A stretch of 64,000 bases of DNA from Paragonimus westermani. Taxonomy: Eukaryota; Platyhelminthes; Trematoda; Plagiorchiida; Troglotrematidae. Position 1 is the first letter of the stretch; each line of letters begins with the position of its first letter. Positions 1-13,889 of this stretch are shown here, piece by piece. The translations under genes and the position numbers were made by a program. The stretch spans positions 62,001 through 126,000 of the forward strand of contig QNGE01000952.1 in the NCBI GenBank assembly GCA_008508345.1. Reading direction: 5' to 3'. A model generated the notes under the pieces. That model saw nothing but the letters and a program-made list of their open reading frames with translations. It was not told the DNA's origin and did not search any database.

Positions 1-459
1 GGGTGAACAATCAGTGAATCGGTAACCCTGTTGTAGCCCTAGCTCTCATCTTATAAAGACTCGTCAGTTGGTGGGACCTTTTATGCACAAGTCTTGCGAG
101 ACGTACACGATTTACGGATGTTTGGAAAGGTGGATGTGTTTTCTCACCCATGCTCTGCCGCGCAGAGGCATTTGAAAGCCAGCATTGACGGTACCGACGC
201 GTGTAATGTCCAAGTTGGCTTTTAGACGGAGATTGTTATCGTTTAACAACTACAACGACTGAGACCTCGCTCTCAACCATGACATTCAATTTTCTTCAAA
301 AAAGCAAAGCAACCTTTTCCCGTAACAAATTTGAACGGCTGCTGTGGGACGCACGTTGTACGTAACCTAACTGGTCATGCTGTTCATCACCACCCGAATC
401 CCTACACCACCTCTGAAAACATTGCTACCGCTTAAAGCCAAATCATACATCATTAGTAA
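1..459. other. No gene recognised
   Basis: I see no coding exon, RNA gene or known repeat here. If DOHH starts to the left of the window, this could be one of its introns, but nothing in the sequence proves that. Confidence 0.4.
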
Positions 460-745
460 ATTCTTGTGTGAATGCCGGGCCACTTAAGCAGTTATGTTAT
501 CGGGTCAGCGAACACATTCCAGTTTGTGTACGCAAAACGATCATGGAGACCACAATGCCGGACTCAAGTCAGAATGTGACAAATCATGAGGAACCAGTCT
601 CGTCATTCGCTCGACCCCGATTGAACCTGGAGAAAGCGTTTCGAATATGTTACGCAACAAAAAATCGAAGGTTTCTCCGGTTCGCGGAGGCGGTAGCAAT
701 TAGCAAACGGTAGCCACCCCTCTGTGTACAGAAAGAATAGTCCGT
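460..745 (+). pseudogene. Penelope-like element, decayed GIY-YIG C-terminus
   Basis: The translation keeps the order of landmarks found in the better PLE copy at 27.0-27.8 kb. A stretch reading RVSEHIPVCV matches RVAEHIPKWL there. FRICYATKNRRFLRFAEAVAI matches the helix-rich end of the GIY-YIG domain. After an in-frame stop near 712, PPLCVQKE matches PTLCAQKWL. The frame is broken and the catalytic GIY and YIG strands are missing, so this is a dead 3' fragment. It resembles the 33.5-36.0 kb PLE family (RFAEALAVN) more than the 27 kb copy. It may lie in an intron of the DOHH gene. The family call is sound; the exact ends are approximate. Confidence 0.65.
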
Positions 746-2461
746 TAGTACCAGATTGCCCTTGTAACTGATGTGAATGGATGTGTGTGAGTTTACATGT
801 GTTTGTTTGTTGATTTTGTTGTTTAACTTCACAAAGCCTATTGAACTTTGCTATACAAATTCAAAGACTTCAGTATGTGCCTGATAAGATGCAGCGAAGT
901 GTGCTCGAGAGATAGATTGTGCAAAAAAATGTTCCTGACTTCTTTGTTCAAGTCAGTTTTCCATTTGCGACCTCTCTTCTCTTCAGCCTTGTTATTAGTG
1001 CGAACTGGTGGACGACAGCCTGTAGTCCTATCCGGATGACCCTACCTGGGGTCATCCCTACTAATCTAATCCCCGGACGTCTAATCTTTTCTCCTTATGT
1101 AGCACGGTAGATACTCGTGTTAAAGACATCTCGTCTATTTGTGTTGTTAGCTTCATTACATTTCTAGTGGGATTATTCATTTAGTGTCTGCGGTCTGTTT
1201 CAAGGATTAATTTGTTTCTCTCCTTCTGAGAGCTTGAACGATTTGGTTTGTTCTACCTTCTTTAGCTACCTTACTTCACCGGTTGTTAATTGCCCGCGAA
1301 TCATAATACTTCAAAACGGAACAACGAGTAGAATAAAGCAGTGGTCTGACAATAACGCACGCTTTCGTCACAGTCTTTGACCTGACAAAACAAGCAAAAG
1401 TGTTACTTTTTAAATTTGTGACCTTGAATGCCATGTGCAGGCGATAAAAAGTATTTCGGTGTACGTGAATTCTATGTCTGATGAATGAGAAAAATATGTT
1501 GAATCTGATTTCATGTTCTTAGTGTCAGGGCGCTTTAGTTGACTCCACAAACACTGTCATCGTCGCTCAATCCACACAACCTTGTTCTCTAAGTAATTTT
1601 TACAGTTAACCGATTTTCCGAGTCAACTAATGTGGTGTACTCATAGGATATACAATTCCCTTTTTCCATATGTCCGTTAACTGTGTGGACTTGGTTGGGC
1701 CATCTTGTATTTACCCCCAACGTTTATGAACTCTGAAGGACAGTTGGATTGGGCCTCAGTCCAGTTTTATTTCTACGCTGTTCGTATAAATGGATGTGTA
1801 TGCATACGCCTGCAAAGTGTGGTCTGAGTGGGGGCGATCAGCTATCGTAAGCAGTCCGTTCAAGCAGATATCCGACAATCGTTACGTGCGCGTATAGGCC
1901 ACTGTTAGTTGATATATTATGGTGACGGGTTAGAAGTTGCGTTTTGGTGTTTCACTCGACTAGCTTTAAGTGAGTCTGTCGATTTTTTTACTGTAATGAA
2001 ACCGTCGTCTTATCTGGTATTCATGAAACTATTCAGATCGGTTGTCTGACTATCGTTTATCGGTGGCTGACTTGTGATAATAAAATAAATGTGAACCGTA
2101 CGTCTGTTTTTATCATGGTCATGTTCTGGTTTCTGCTCCCGTTTTAGTAAACCATGTCTTTTACTCATTTGTGTGGTATAGGTATCCGTCCTCCAAGTTA
2201 TCACATTTCTTGGAATATCTAGCACTCAATTTGCTCACACAATTACGTCACGAGCTGCCTCAAATTCTGAAAGACACGGTTACTCCGTTGAACTATTGTC
2301 GCAGTTTCATTCACGTTGTTTGCAGACATTCCTTGTTTGGTCAACTATGCATGCATCGGCAGCAGTACTGGCTTCGTTTAACACGGCAACGCTGTATTGT
2401 GCTTCGTTTATTATAGAACTGATCCTGACATCCAGCCTGTGGGCTAGAGTTGGCAAATCTA
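746..2461. other. No gene recognised; probably intron of DOHH
   Basis: I looked for the missing N-terminal HEAT repeats of DOHH (arginine- or lysine-His-Glu followed by a Leu-Gly-Gln or Ala-Leu-Gly-Ala turn) on the + strand and found none. The stretch ends directly in the polypyrimidine tract of the DOHH 3' splice site, so at least its right part is intronic. Confidence 0.5.
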
Positions 2462-2504
2462 CTTTTCCGTTTTTTTTCTCATGTTTTTCTTTATTAGCTT
2501 GCAG
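2462..2504 (+). other. 3' splice site of the DOHH last exon
   Basis: A long pyrimidine-rich tract (runs of T at 2471-2477, 2484-2488) ends in TTGCAG at 2499-2504. Splicing here gives a phase-1 junction: one base (G) from the previous exon plus AA completes a Glu codon, followed by ACC TGT CAA. That restores the conserved DOHH sequence E-T-C-Q. An AG at 2496-2497 is possible but gives a poorer fit. Confidence 0.85.
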
Positions 2505-3160
2505 AAACCTGTCAAATTGGCCTTGGTCGTCTGACATGGCTGCGACAGCAAGCGGGTCGGCAACCACGATACGAAATTGCCAAACAGGTTTTTCCGGATA
2601 CGGTGGATCCAGCTCCCGGATTGGAACTTTCGTCCTCAGTTGACGGAGTTACATTACGAGATATCATGATGGACCCAGCGAAATCATTGTTTACTCGGTA
2701 CCGTGCTTTGTTCAGTTTGCGCGACTCTATTTTGGAGGCGCGATTGAATCCTTCATCCGGCACTGCTTCTGCAGATGCATTGGCTGCTCTGTTAGCTCAG
2801 GGTTTAAAGGCTCCTGGGAGCGCTCTGCTTCGCCATGAAGTGGCTTTTGTGCTCGGACAGTTGGGCATGAAGGTCACTGTACCCGATCTGGCTGATTGTC
2901 TTCAATCAACGTCGGAACACGCAATGGTTCGACATGAAGCTGCCGAGGCTCTGGGCGCCGTTATTGGGCAAATTGAAGCGGAAGACGAGTTGTGTAAATC
3001 AGAGGAGTCCATCACTTTTGCACTGGCTGCCCGTTGTGTTTTGAAACAGTTTCTTATAGACGGTGAGCCTTTAGTAAGGGAGAGTTGTGTCTTGGCCCTT
3101 GACATCGCTGACTACGTTTCGTCCAATGATCAATTTCAGTACGCAGCTGTGCCTTCCTAA
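2505..3160 (+). CDS. DOHH: Deoxyhypusine hydroxylase, last exon (partial gene)
   Basis: DOHH is a cytosolic di-iron HEAT-repeat enzyme. It hydroxylates deoxyhypusine on eIF5A to give hypusine, the second step of that modification. The exon encodes about 217 residues, the linker plus the C-terminal HEAT repeats. It opens with ETCQIGLGRLTWLRQQ, then VDPAPG at 2603, the repeat FTRYRALFSLRD, and two metal-ligand motifs: LLRHEVAFVLGQL (His-Glu at 2834-2839) and MVRHEAAEALGA (His-Glu at 2933-2938). VRESCVLALD and a terminal FQYA complete the family signature before the TAA. The other two His-Glu pairs belong to upstream exons that I could not find. The segment between the last His-Glu repeat and VRESC is roughly 15-20 residues longer than I expect for animal DOHH. 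The reading frame is intact and the splice site is good, so it looks like a live gene. Confidence 0.93.
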
Positions 3161-3545
3161 ATTGCAGTGCTGTATGCTTTCACTTGACTGACTCCAGCAT
3201 GCCAAGCTATTTTGTCCAATGATTTTATACTCGCACTCGAGAGTTACGTGTAATATTTGTTGCTTGTTCTCGAGTAGTGTTGTTGGGTTGTGGTTTTTCA
3301 AGGAGTGGGACCGGTTAGAGGTCCAGTTTATTCTTCACCTATTTCATACTTATATCGATTGCTGTGTTCAACGGGTGTTACCTTATGTCAATCGATTAGA
3401 TGTTTCACGTTTTGTACCGTTTCCACCTCATCGTTTTATGCGTACTTCGAGAGTCGTGCTGGTTTGAGCCTCAGTCCCTATCTGTACAGCTGTACGAAAC
3501 AAGCTAAATTGGGCAAGACGGACCACTTACCCTTGCATAATTAAA
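3161..3545 (+). other. Probable 3' UTR of DOHH
   Basis: Directly follows the DOHH stop. No AATAAA was seen; the nearest variant polyadenylation hexamer is ATTAAA at 3540-3545. The 3' end is therefore a guess. Confidence 0.3.
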
Positions 3546-6500
3546 GTACAGTGGTTGATGGTATTGTTGGGAGTAAAATCAGGGTCTGGTATTCCCCCAA
3601 TTTTAGCATTATTAGCGAACGTGGGCTATGTTTCGCTTCAAAAGAGCGCTCCTATTCAAACCTGGAAGTCACGTTCATAAGGCTACAGCTGGAACATGTT
3701 TACTTCATGATTACTGTACATTATTGGACAGTGGTGGACAGTCAGTTGACTGCCTCGAACCTGACAATGTGGGTACGGTTCTCGTTTCGACTCGCTGCCT
3801 CCTTACGTGCACGCTGGATGAGTCTCCGATCCAGAGTGAATCGAGCAGTTTGTTATTGTTGTTTGTTTTCTTGTGCCGATTGATTAGGTACAATGAGTTC
3901 GGTGTGCTACTCGACAAGGGTTGAACGTTGTTGGTCGATTGACTTATGGAAGGTGGATTGATGTTCCACAGTTTTGCTACAAGGTCTTAGATGGAACAGT
4001 ATGTGCGGGGAGATCTTAACACGATCTAGTCAGTCGTGGATATTCTCAATGAGAAGGGGGGTAGTTCAGTCCACATATTGGTGATTATCTGTTCATCTGA
4101 GAGAAACTGTGTTGGTCTTTCTAAATTAGGCTGCTAATGGTTTTTACTGCAGGGCCTTACGGCACGTTCACTTACTGTGAATATTCGCTATTCAGGGTGG
4201 TTGGTTATTGCCAAATGACATCGATAACGGAAATGCTCTGACAAACCATCGCAGCCAAGTACGGGGAGTAACAGTGAGAAACACCATTTTCCTGCGGAGT
4301 TCACATAGGTTTCATTCACCATCTTTCATATAATTGTGTGGGACGTTAATAATAGCCGTGTACACTCAGGCAGACAGGTAACATGACGAATGAGTGTGGT
4401 GATCGATTAACCGAAGCATTAGCGGCATCCAACGAAGGTTAGCTGAACAGTCGGCGACCGTCCGAGATAGTTGTACCTGCCCGGATGGACGTGCTGGTCA
4501 GAGTAATCCTCTGAATCAATTCATTGCGTAAGCCTGATCATCAGGTCAGGGTCGCATAATCGTTTCTCCTACTGAAGCTCCACGACTATGGCCTCCACGG
4601 CCCTCTGCCTAACGGGTTAGGCAGTTATTTGACCAGGCTTTAGCTTAGTATCAAATGAAGTGCGCAGTTACTCAGTACTATTTGGATTGCCTCAAATTGA
4701 GCAAACAGAAAAAACCTTCCTGTCCCGATGACCGTTTTTGTTATTCTTGGTTTCCGAGTTCCGGGTAGCTGATGCATATTAACAAATGAGAGATTCGACA
4801 ATGCTAAATCAATTTAATGCATCATTTCAAAGCAACCAGTTGTCAGTGAATTTTGTAGAAGTACGCACTTTTGTTTGATCTGTCTTGTGGATGGGCAGCG
4901 TCATTTTTCCCGTCTCATCATAGTGAGCGACATTCGTCCCCACCAGCAGTGTGCTCGGACAAACAAACAGACGGCATATGCTAGTTTTGGGAATCCTCTA
5001 AGGTCCAACTCATGTTTTCAAAACAAACCACAGACAATTACATCTTCAGTTAATTGATGGCGGTTATGACGAATACTTAGTACCAGTTGTTTATTTACCA
5101 ATATTGGAAAAATGTTTTCATTTCGAGCAAATGTTAAAAACAGCAGAAAGTCATGCCACGAAATAATTTCCGACAACAAACTGTGGATACTCTGACAAGA
5201 AACCGGACCGGCTATGAATTGCGTTAATTGATGCGAGAGGATTTGATAGGGCAAAGCAATATGGGGGTGTGTGGGACTGGGAGCAGCTTCGCAGGTGGTG
5301 TGGGGCACGGGTGGCCGACGCCTGTGCCACCTAGTCGTTAGGCTTGTCACATCACGTTGCTCCACTTTCTCGTGGAACGACTTACGCCTTTGGATATGCG
5401 GTCACGTGAGCGTGAGGACCACGCTACTGGTTTGTTGGTGCATTCCCGGACTTAAGCGGGGTCTGTACGTGTGACTCCGGCCAATGGCTCTCATGGTGCG
5501 AGTCACGTATGATTGGCCAGATGACTACTCAACTTCGACTGATACGAATTTTGTTGGATATCCACTCAGCAAGAAAGTTGTAGACGGTCGCCAGCATTTC
5601 TTAGTGGCCTGCCAGTAACAGCTAATCACTAACTTGGAAGCTTTCGTTTTACAGTCTACAATAGGGAAATGAAAGTATGAACACTGAATTGAACACTACT
5701 CATTGTGGCGTGAATTCTGCTTATTATCCAATAGGCTCAGGTCAGCCGAGGTTATCATAAGACAGGCTTGAACCTGTTCGTCTCCACGGCCTCAGTAAGC
5801 CCCACGATCCACGGATTGTGGCCGTCAAGGCTGTTTAAATTCACTTAGTGGTGTGTAATGTTATGTTATTCCGTCGTGCAAGCCGCGATTCTTTGTGGCC
5901 ACTGCGTCGGGTTGTGGATTCGATTTGTGCACCTGTTTAGGCACTTGCTCCTTGGCTCTTGAAGACAAGGTACTATTGATGCTGTCTTTGTCACTTTCTC
6001 CACGGTGACATGAAAACAGATGCACTTGATGCGATTCAACACCAAAAGGTTGATCTCCTTTAAATAAGGCAGCCTCGGGGTAACTGACCAAATGGTCTCA
6101 AGTTGGCAGCCTTGCACGTCTGCTTCACCGAAATGTTCGTTGGGTTGTTGGCATAATTGCACCATCACTCTTGACACGTTTCTTTAGTTCTGGGCGTTCG
6201 TTTCTTCTCATGGTCGTCACGAGCATTTCTAGATTTTACGCAACGTAGTGGTTAACAGATTTGATCAGTCCACGTTTTCTCCCGATGAACGTTGCGATTT
6301 ATTGACCCATCGCCAATACTTTCTGTGATGCGAATGTTTAGATAGTCGGAATTTTGTTAGCTCCTGTTTCTCATATTGACATGGGCACTGGTGAGACGAA
6401 GGACAAATCACTGGATGAATTTCCACTCTAAGTCTGTGTAACACTCGATGCAGGACAGCTACGAAGTGACATTAGTTCATTGTCTTTCAACTGCAATCAT

Positions 6501-9500
6501 GGTAAATTAACTGTTACTGAGTTACTCACTAGTTCATTTATATCGGTCTTTGAAACTTAAACTGATATTATTCATCTGAAACAGAAGAGGTGTGTTTTCC
6601 AAAACTGGTATTTCGTTCATAAGGCCGTCCCTAGTGAAACGGAACGGCGTCTGGAGGACAGGGATGTCCATTCTTGACATTGGTTCTTCCTGATTCAGCT
6701 TCAGGACTGAGTGTGCGTTTATCCATGTGGGTGTGAAAGGACTGTTTAGTCCGACTGAGTACTCACATCAAGTCGTAGGACCTCAGCTTCCATTAGTAGA
6801 TGGCAAATCCTCTCTACAAGTGGCCACCTGTAGCTGACCTCGGCCTGCGCGTTTCAGGACGATCTGCGACCCTTTGAGTTCCATCAGGCCGTCGCGACAA
6901 ACCAGTTCAGACCTGTTTTGTGTCCAAAAGCAATTGTTTTCTAACCTTAGACTGTCGTCAGCGAAATACGTGGCATCGTTCTGTTCACGTTGGTTGTTAT
7001 TCACTTTTTACTCCATATTTTCTGACTCCGCCTGTACTGCTGGTGTAATTCGTTGTTTGGTACTGGCAAGCCAACACAAAATGCTACTGTCTTCCAGTGG
7101 TCACAATTGTTCGAACTTGTAAGCAATCGACTATAGCGCTAACGGTAGGTCAGGAAAGACGTGAAATAAATAGAAATGATCTATAATCGACTTTCTTTGG
7201 TTTCTATCAAATGTTCACCAGACATTTTGCCCCGAGATTTTTTGTAATCGCAGAATTAGGTAATCAAATTACTGGGCGTCCTCTAGGTGGACATCCGACA
7301 TCAAAATCTCGGGTCCAAATCATTTCATAGGACTTCAAACTGAAAGGCTTATGTAAAACAGCCCTCCTAACCGAGTTAGACTGACGATCAACCCGAAAAC
7401 ACCACTGTAAGCACAACTGTTCTCGTTGGCACTGGAGTGACGTACATTTCAGACTAAACGACCGGCTCCATCGTCCCAGTACTTCGACTATCATAGTCCA
7501 TGAATGATAGCAACCGGCAGTTGACAAACAACCAAACATTTGACCGATATAGGTGAACAACCCACATAAAATTACGATACAAAACAGTCGTCACTTTCAG
7601 CCTCGTTAGTCACTGCGACTAGCTCAAGGCTGACAGCCAAAGCAAATTCATCGTTGCACAAGGTCATAGATTTGCAACCGAGTATAATTACCCAAATCTA
7701 TCTAGGTCTTTATCATTCACCACGCTGTGTGCCCAATGAATTTTAACAACTGCATTGCGCTTGCCTTGGTTTCCATAACCGTGATCAAGGTCAATTGTGA
7801 AAACCAGTGGTATTTACTTTTGTCTCAATTGAGGTTTCGTTCATTTCATTTCGTTATGTTTACGCTCAAGGTGAGCTTGGGAACTGAATTCATCTTATGA
7901 GCTTCATGTTTCCTGTGTTGTTCGAACTGTTGTTTCATCCCCACAACATTACTTCAGATGTGTACCTTGTGAATTCATACAGGATTATTTCATTTCTATC
8001 GGTACTTAGCTTGACTTTATTCTCTTAACTCCTTAGTTGTGGGTGGTTCCGTTGTATACATTGTGGACTTGATTTAACCGCAGTGAATTCGTCCACTTCA
8101 TGGTCACGATCATCGCATTTACCGCAGTTGAGAATTTTCATCGAACTGATTTGTTAATTCCAAGTTGTGCACGGGAGCTTCATTGTGCTGATAGCCGTAT
8201 GCAGTTTGTTTGTGTAAATTGATACAGACACTTGCCACCTTCCTTCAAAATGTCGAGGCATTTGTGGTTTGTAAATATGTACAAAAAAGTGAACTTTACC
8301 CTTTATTGATCCGTCGAGGAACTGGGGATTTGTATGCAATGTAAATCACGCCAAATCATTACTTTCGGACTTCACTGATGCTGGGCTTCCAGAGGGGCAT
8401 TCATATACCCTTTAGTTTGATATAGAGTGTTAGCAAATTAGTGTGACTATACAAGTAAAAAACAGCTTTGATACTGAATGGCGTGGTAAGATGACAATTG
8501 TTGTGAGTCGCTTTCTCTGAGGAGCCGATTGGAAATACCCTTATGTTCGTTGTGTTGAATATTTCAGTCTGTAAGTGTTTGAAAAGCTCGAGTTTGCGGA
8601 GCACTTGATGTACGCGTATGCTTCACACTCATGGTTAAAGCGTAAATTTTGTTTTGGTATTTGTGGTTAACTGTAGATCTTTGTCAAAATTGGCCGGGTA
8701 CTACGTTAAATGTTGTCTGAAGCTGGTAGGCCCCGTTCACCCCGACGGTGCACATAATCAGATTGTATTGAGCTTCCCAGGTGTAGTAGGTGAATGTTTC
8801 GGTGGGGTCTCTATTTACTAGGATGTCTTTCATTGACTAGGTGGCAAACTCCTTTCTGTGCTTCATCTTCCGATATAAAAAGCAGTTGATTCTACCATTT
8901 CATGATTGTCGGAGGCCATCGAATCAAAGTCTGAGCTCTCCGTTTACCTAACTCGGTGAATTTTGTGGAGGAGGTTTTACTCCCATTGATATGGCCTCCT
9001 ATCTGCGGCCAACAAATAACGGCATGTGTGGTCACTTGGGACGTGTGAATCAACGGGAAGGCGAATGTGCATGCACACACAACCTCACACACGTGTCAGC
9101 TTGACGATAACGCGCAACAAATCAGTGAAAGGCAAAACTATCAGAGGCATTGATCTTATGCTGCCGCCTAAGGTGAGGACGCTAAAAGGTCAGACAGAAT
9201 TTATGGTCAACTGCTGCTGGTATACCCTAACACAACACAACAAACCATCCAGTAATTTGTTGAACACGGATTGGCCAGTTTTGTTCAGGTAGAAATCCTC
9301 AAGGTTTAATGTGTTGTCAACAACGCACATATGTCCACCTACCAGTAGGTTGCCATGTTACAATTAGTCACGGGAAAATGTAGGTTTGTTTCACTCAGCC
9401 TATTAGCTACTAAACCTGTGGTGTAAGCTGGTCACGCAATGAACATTTTATTTGCCTACTCGATGTAGGTTCATCTTATACTTCAAATTGCATTACCGTT

Positions 9501-12500
9501 TTCAAGAACAGATGCTAATCTGTGGAAGTCAAGACCGTGCGAAGCAGGCGGGTGACTATCGCTTCCACAGCCAATTGACACTGTGATTGTTGATAAAAAA
9601 CGAGGAACAGCTCACAGCTATTTTGACTTCGTCCAATTAGCATACTAAGTGACCGTCTGATTTTGTTAGTCTAATAATGCCTCAACTTCTGTTTTCCACA
9701 GTCAATCAGTCAAAGCTTCGCAATCAATCTACTGGACATTCCTAGTATCACAAAAAACTCGTCTGATAAGAACGAAAGAAATGAAGCAGGCAACTACATA
9801 GTCCATCAACCTTGGTGAATACCGTAGAGTAAACACCGTGGATACGGGCATCAGCATCCCCAAAAATCGCAGATAGTTGTGTGTCGATCATTAACTGTGT
9901 TCAGCCTACTGACGAGCAGTCCCGCATTAGTAGCCATTTGAGAAGAGCACGAGAGAAATCAAGTTTCAAACGGCTGTGTTATCCTACTTTTTCTATGGAA
10001 CAAATTCAAAAACTGTGACGTATCTCTGATACACACACTTGTTCCGCTCCGTCTGTGGATGACTCTTCATACCGTAGATGACTTCTACAATCTGGTTACG
10101 TTGCAACAAGCCAGCCGCAGTAGGGTACGCCCTGAGAGAGAGTAATATACGCGCCTGTAACTGTCGTCTGGGTCCTAAGGAGTTGCTGAGAGCCGGTGAG
10201 GAATGATTATGCACGATATACCTGGTTCCCAAAGCTATCGTGCGTTACTCAAATGATACATGATATAGACTAACATCATTCATGATCTCTGATCTAACTG
10301 CTCTCGGCGTAAATCATCTGTCGGGGACGGCGCACAAAACCTCGATCATCATCCCTTGGCTTCAAATACTCCTCCTGACCAAACAAATGATAAAACGGTC
10401 GCGTGAATCTTGACTTGCCTACCATCTACGGTTACTGTTGGGATCAGAGGTATTTTTGTCAAACCAATGAGCAGCAAATTTGAGAAAACTAAACTGCATG
10501 CCATCAGAAATCCTGATACGGTTGACCTGAGATTACTCGAAATGACCTCCAGACATGCCAAATCCAATGCGGGCGTTCACAAACCGCAGTTCGCTGTCCT
10601 ATTGACAAGGGATGGTGGCATCAAAGCCGATTACAGCACGCTGATCTGGTCTGTTTTATTTAGTGTATCTATCCAAGCATATTCATCTACAATATCTGCT
10701 GAGATCAGTGACTGTATACGGTTATCGTTCGTTTGTCAATGCGACTTCACACTCTAACAAACTAAGAACGATCAAAACAGTTTACATAAACATATTGCAG
10801 ACCTGGTTTACGGAGGAAGTATGGGGCCGTGAGGTGTCCCTCCGTAGCAGGATAGTGTGTCGAAGATGTGGCCTCCCTCCAAACTTGGGCTCGCACCTGA
10901 AGACCTTGTATTCGTGTCGACGTTCTTATGAATCTCTCTAAACTGGTCAGACAAGCAGTTAGTGTCAGTCCGAACCCAACCTATGTGGTTAGCGTGAAGT
11001 ACAAATGTATGGGGACGCCAACCCTATTTTGCATAACGCTTTGCACCGGATGGCATCTTTAGGTTACATTCACACATCAATGGTGGGAAATTTTAAACGT
11101 CCAGAGCCAAATTTCATGAACCACTTAGTTAACGCCGTTTCTTTGAAGCATTAGTAGAAGCTGGAATAGTTCAGCCTGTCCGGGATCGTATTAAATGGCA
11201 AAGAACCTATGAGCCATTCAATGAAGTTGACAGGATTGGCTCTTTAAAAATCACAAGCCTACTTGGTCATAGTGACATTTGCTTTTATTGATAGAATGTG
11301 GGAAATGCTGTGAATATTTAATTTTTTGTGGACAGCATGCAAAATGTTGAGAATGTGGAAGTTCCAGATTTGTAATTCGTTTACAGAGAGTAAAGCTACT
11401 GGAAATTCTGTCCGCTGAATCAGGCAATGCAGATTAAAAATTGTAATGACTCTGACACTGATCCTTATGATACACCCCTTGAGATAGATGCGAGGGACAA
11501 AAGACCGTAGCCAATTGTGACTCTGAAGGTTCTACCATTAAGAAGTTAGATTATCTGGCGATGTATATCGTCTTTAACTTCCTGTAATGTGTCTGGAAGT
11601 GGCGTTTATAAAACCTGAATTGGTCAGTTTTGTTGTCGACTCAAAGGGTGGAGATCGCCTAGGAACAACTTTGGATGGAGTAACCATTTTTAATAGCCTG
11701 AAAAATCTCGAAACAATATTGCAGTTGTCTTTTTGTAAATTAGCTCAGTGAACTTGTTGGAGACGAAAGTCTACAATATTTTGAGGAGAAAATTTAACTT
11801 GAGACTTGTCCAGTGAGTGTAGCTCACCAGCAGTGTACAGCGAGCACTGTGGGATAAGTTGTCCCCTGTTGGTCTGAAGCATCTGCGCTCAATCAGTCGG
11901 CACCCGTATTATTACAACTAACAAGGGAGCATGTTTGCTGACAACCGGGATTTAAACTTATGAGTATCAGTTGATACACTGGTATTGCAGACCAACAATT
12001 TAATTGTGTTGATATCGGTCGGGTCCATACTCAAACGGTGATATTGATTGACCTTTTTTTATCGACTAAGTACTGACAAAGAATTATTTACGTATTAACT
12101 TCATTCGACAATTCTTTATTCAGACAACTCGGTTGAGCCGTGAATGGAAAATAATCATAAAACAATGATATTCTTCTATTCTTGTCTCAAAGACGATCCA
12201 TCGGTTGAGGTGAATACAGAAAGGCTTAAAATACTAGTCGAAGCAACCAGGTTTGGAATCAATTTGTTTGAGAACTTTTCTTTTACCTCCCCAACATCTC
12301 ACATTTGAAAGACAAAATCCACTTTCTACAACCAACTTTTGCAGGCACTCCTTTCTTTGTTTGGGCAAGACATCACACACTGGTTGTTTTACAACGAGGT
12401 GACCTGTTCGAGTACATATCCTTTGTGACTGAAAGTTGAAGTGATTAAAACGGTTTTGATGCTAATTTGGCCGACTGCCTACGCGGTTACCATGACGAAG

Positions 12501-13889
12501 GCTTTTCAGGTAGTCTTTCGAGTGGTTAAAAGTTCGTCAAATTTGTTGAGATTTTTAATGCTACTTGCTTCCAAGGCCTTTGCTGTCAGATTTTGCTGCA
12601 CCCAGAATGTGGTGTAAACACCACACCTCCCAGCCTATCGGCAATCAAGTGGGTGAATTTACCGTCATCTTGGAGCCGGTCGAATAAACGCACGTCGCTC
12701 ACGTGAGCGTCCGAGTTTTCCACATCGGTTCCAATCATGGTGTTAACCTGGACGATTGTCTCGATTATTACCACACCAGTTTTCTTTCGCACAGTTATCC
12801 GAAGCTAGTAACGATCGCTGCCCAGCCCCACTGGACTACATCAAGCGGAAAGGAACAAGTTGACTGTATGTGACCGCGCACATATCCCGATTGGCACCGG
12901 AACAACTTGTGCGCCATTATGCACACACATTATGCACACAGAACCGCCCACAACGGACAGACAATGTAGGTGGTCGCTTGCACGGGTTAATGTGCGAAAT
13001 CTGTGTCTGCATTTGCTAATAAAACAAACCGAGACATATGATACATCAACTTGACGGGGTTTTTAAAATTGCGTTTATTGATGAAGCTGCCGGTATGAAG
13101 TTTTCTTAACTAAAATTTGTTGCAACAGCAAGTTTGAGGTAGTATGCACCAATGTCGCTTTCAGCTTCTGGGTGTTTTTTAATCAAACCATCATGTGTCA
13201 AGTACAATGCTTCCGGTGGTTCAGTTTTGACTGATTAACAGATTGAATTTTTGTGATCAGTTTATGTGAACGGGAATTGTAGATCAAGTCTGGACTAACA
13301 CCAACATATACTAGCGGTTTCACCTGTGAGTTTGCACTGCAGATGTGCACGTGTCACATTCATTCGTCCTAGTTCAATCTAGCCGACCGGGTGTGGAATA
13401 ATGCATACTCGTTTTCCGTTTACGTGATGAATTGTGGGAGTGCAAAAACTGTTGGCTCTAATTCACCGTCGCATGTTGTAGTTCACTCAACCCCCAAGAA
13501 CACCATCGCTGCTTCTCACAATCAATTTCTAGTTTAAAATAGATGGAAATATTCCAAACTCTCATGTTCACACCAGTTCTGTGGAAGCGGCAATATCTCG
13601 TGGAGATAAGTCAACCTTTAAAGCTGGAAGTTCTCTATTCTGCTTGCGAAGAAAATTTAACTTTTACTGCGAGGAAATTTAACTTCGGGTCAGGTGTGCG
13701 GTAGGTTTCTTATAAAAGGTACAGACTTCACCTCAGGAGCTCTCCGATACAGCAGACTTTAAAATGATTCGTTTGGCAAAATATCCACATTTTTGGGTTT
13801 TACAAGTTAAGCTGCATTCGTTTCACCTTTTTCATTTTGTAGAGTAGGATATTTATTCTTCAGCTGGCGAATATTCTCCCATGGAATAG
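3546..13889. other. Long intergenic stretch, no gene or named element recognised
   Basis: Both strands were scanned for retroelement and protein-family motifs. Reading frames of 60-115 codons occur (for example 5018-5365 on the minus strand and 10410-10757 on the plus strand), but none has a recognisable domain or paired splice signals. One perfect 8-bp hairpin (CTGCCTAA-CGGG-TTAGGCAG) lies at 4605-4624. Old, unrecognisable repeats probably make up much of this block. Confidence 0.5.

Noticed and set aside
2171..2416. Frame just upstream of the DOHH exon, possible N-terminal DOHH exon (contains LRHEL)
   Set aside because: One RHE triplet is the only resemblance. The following residues lack the Leu-Gly-Gln or Ala-Leu-Gly turn, and no donor site fits the required phase-1 junction.
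4605..4624. Rho-independent terminator-like hairpin
   Set aside because: Perfect stem but no U tract, and the DNA is eukaryotic. No functional meaning can be assigned.
10410..10757. 115-codon plus-strand frame
   Set aside because: Looks protein-like in places but has no recognisable domain. The opposite strand is also open over part of it, and no splice borders stand out.
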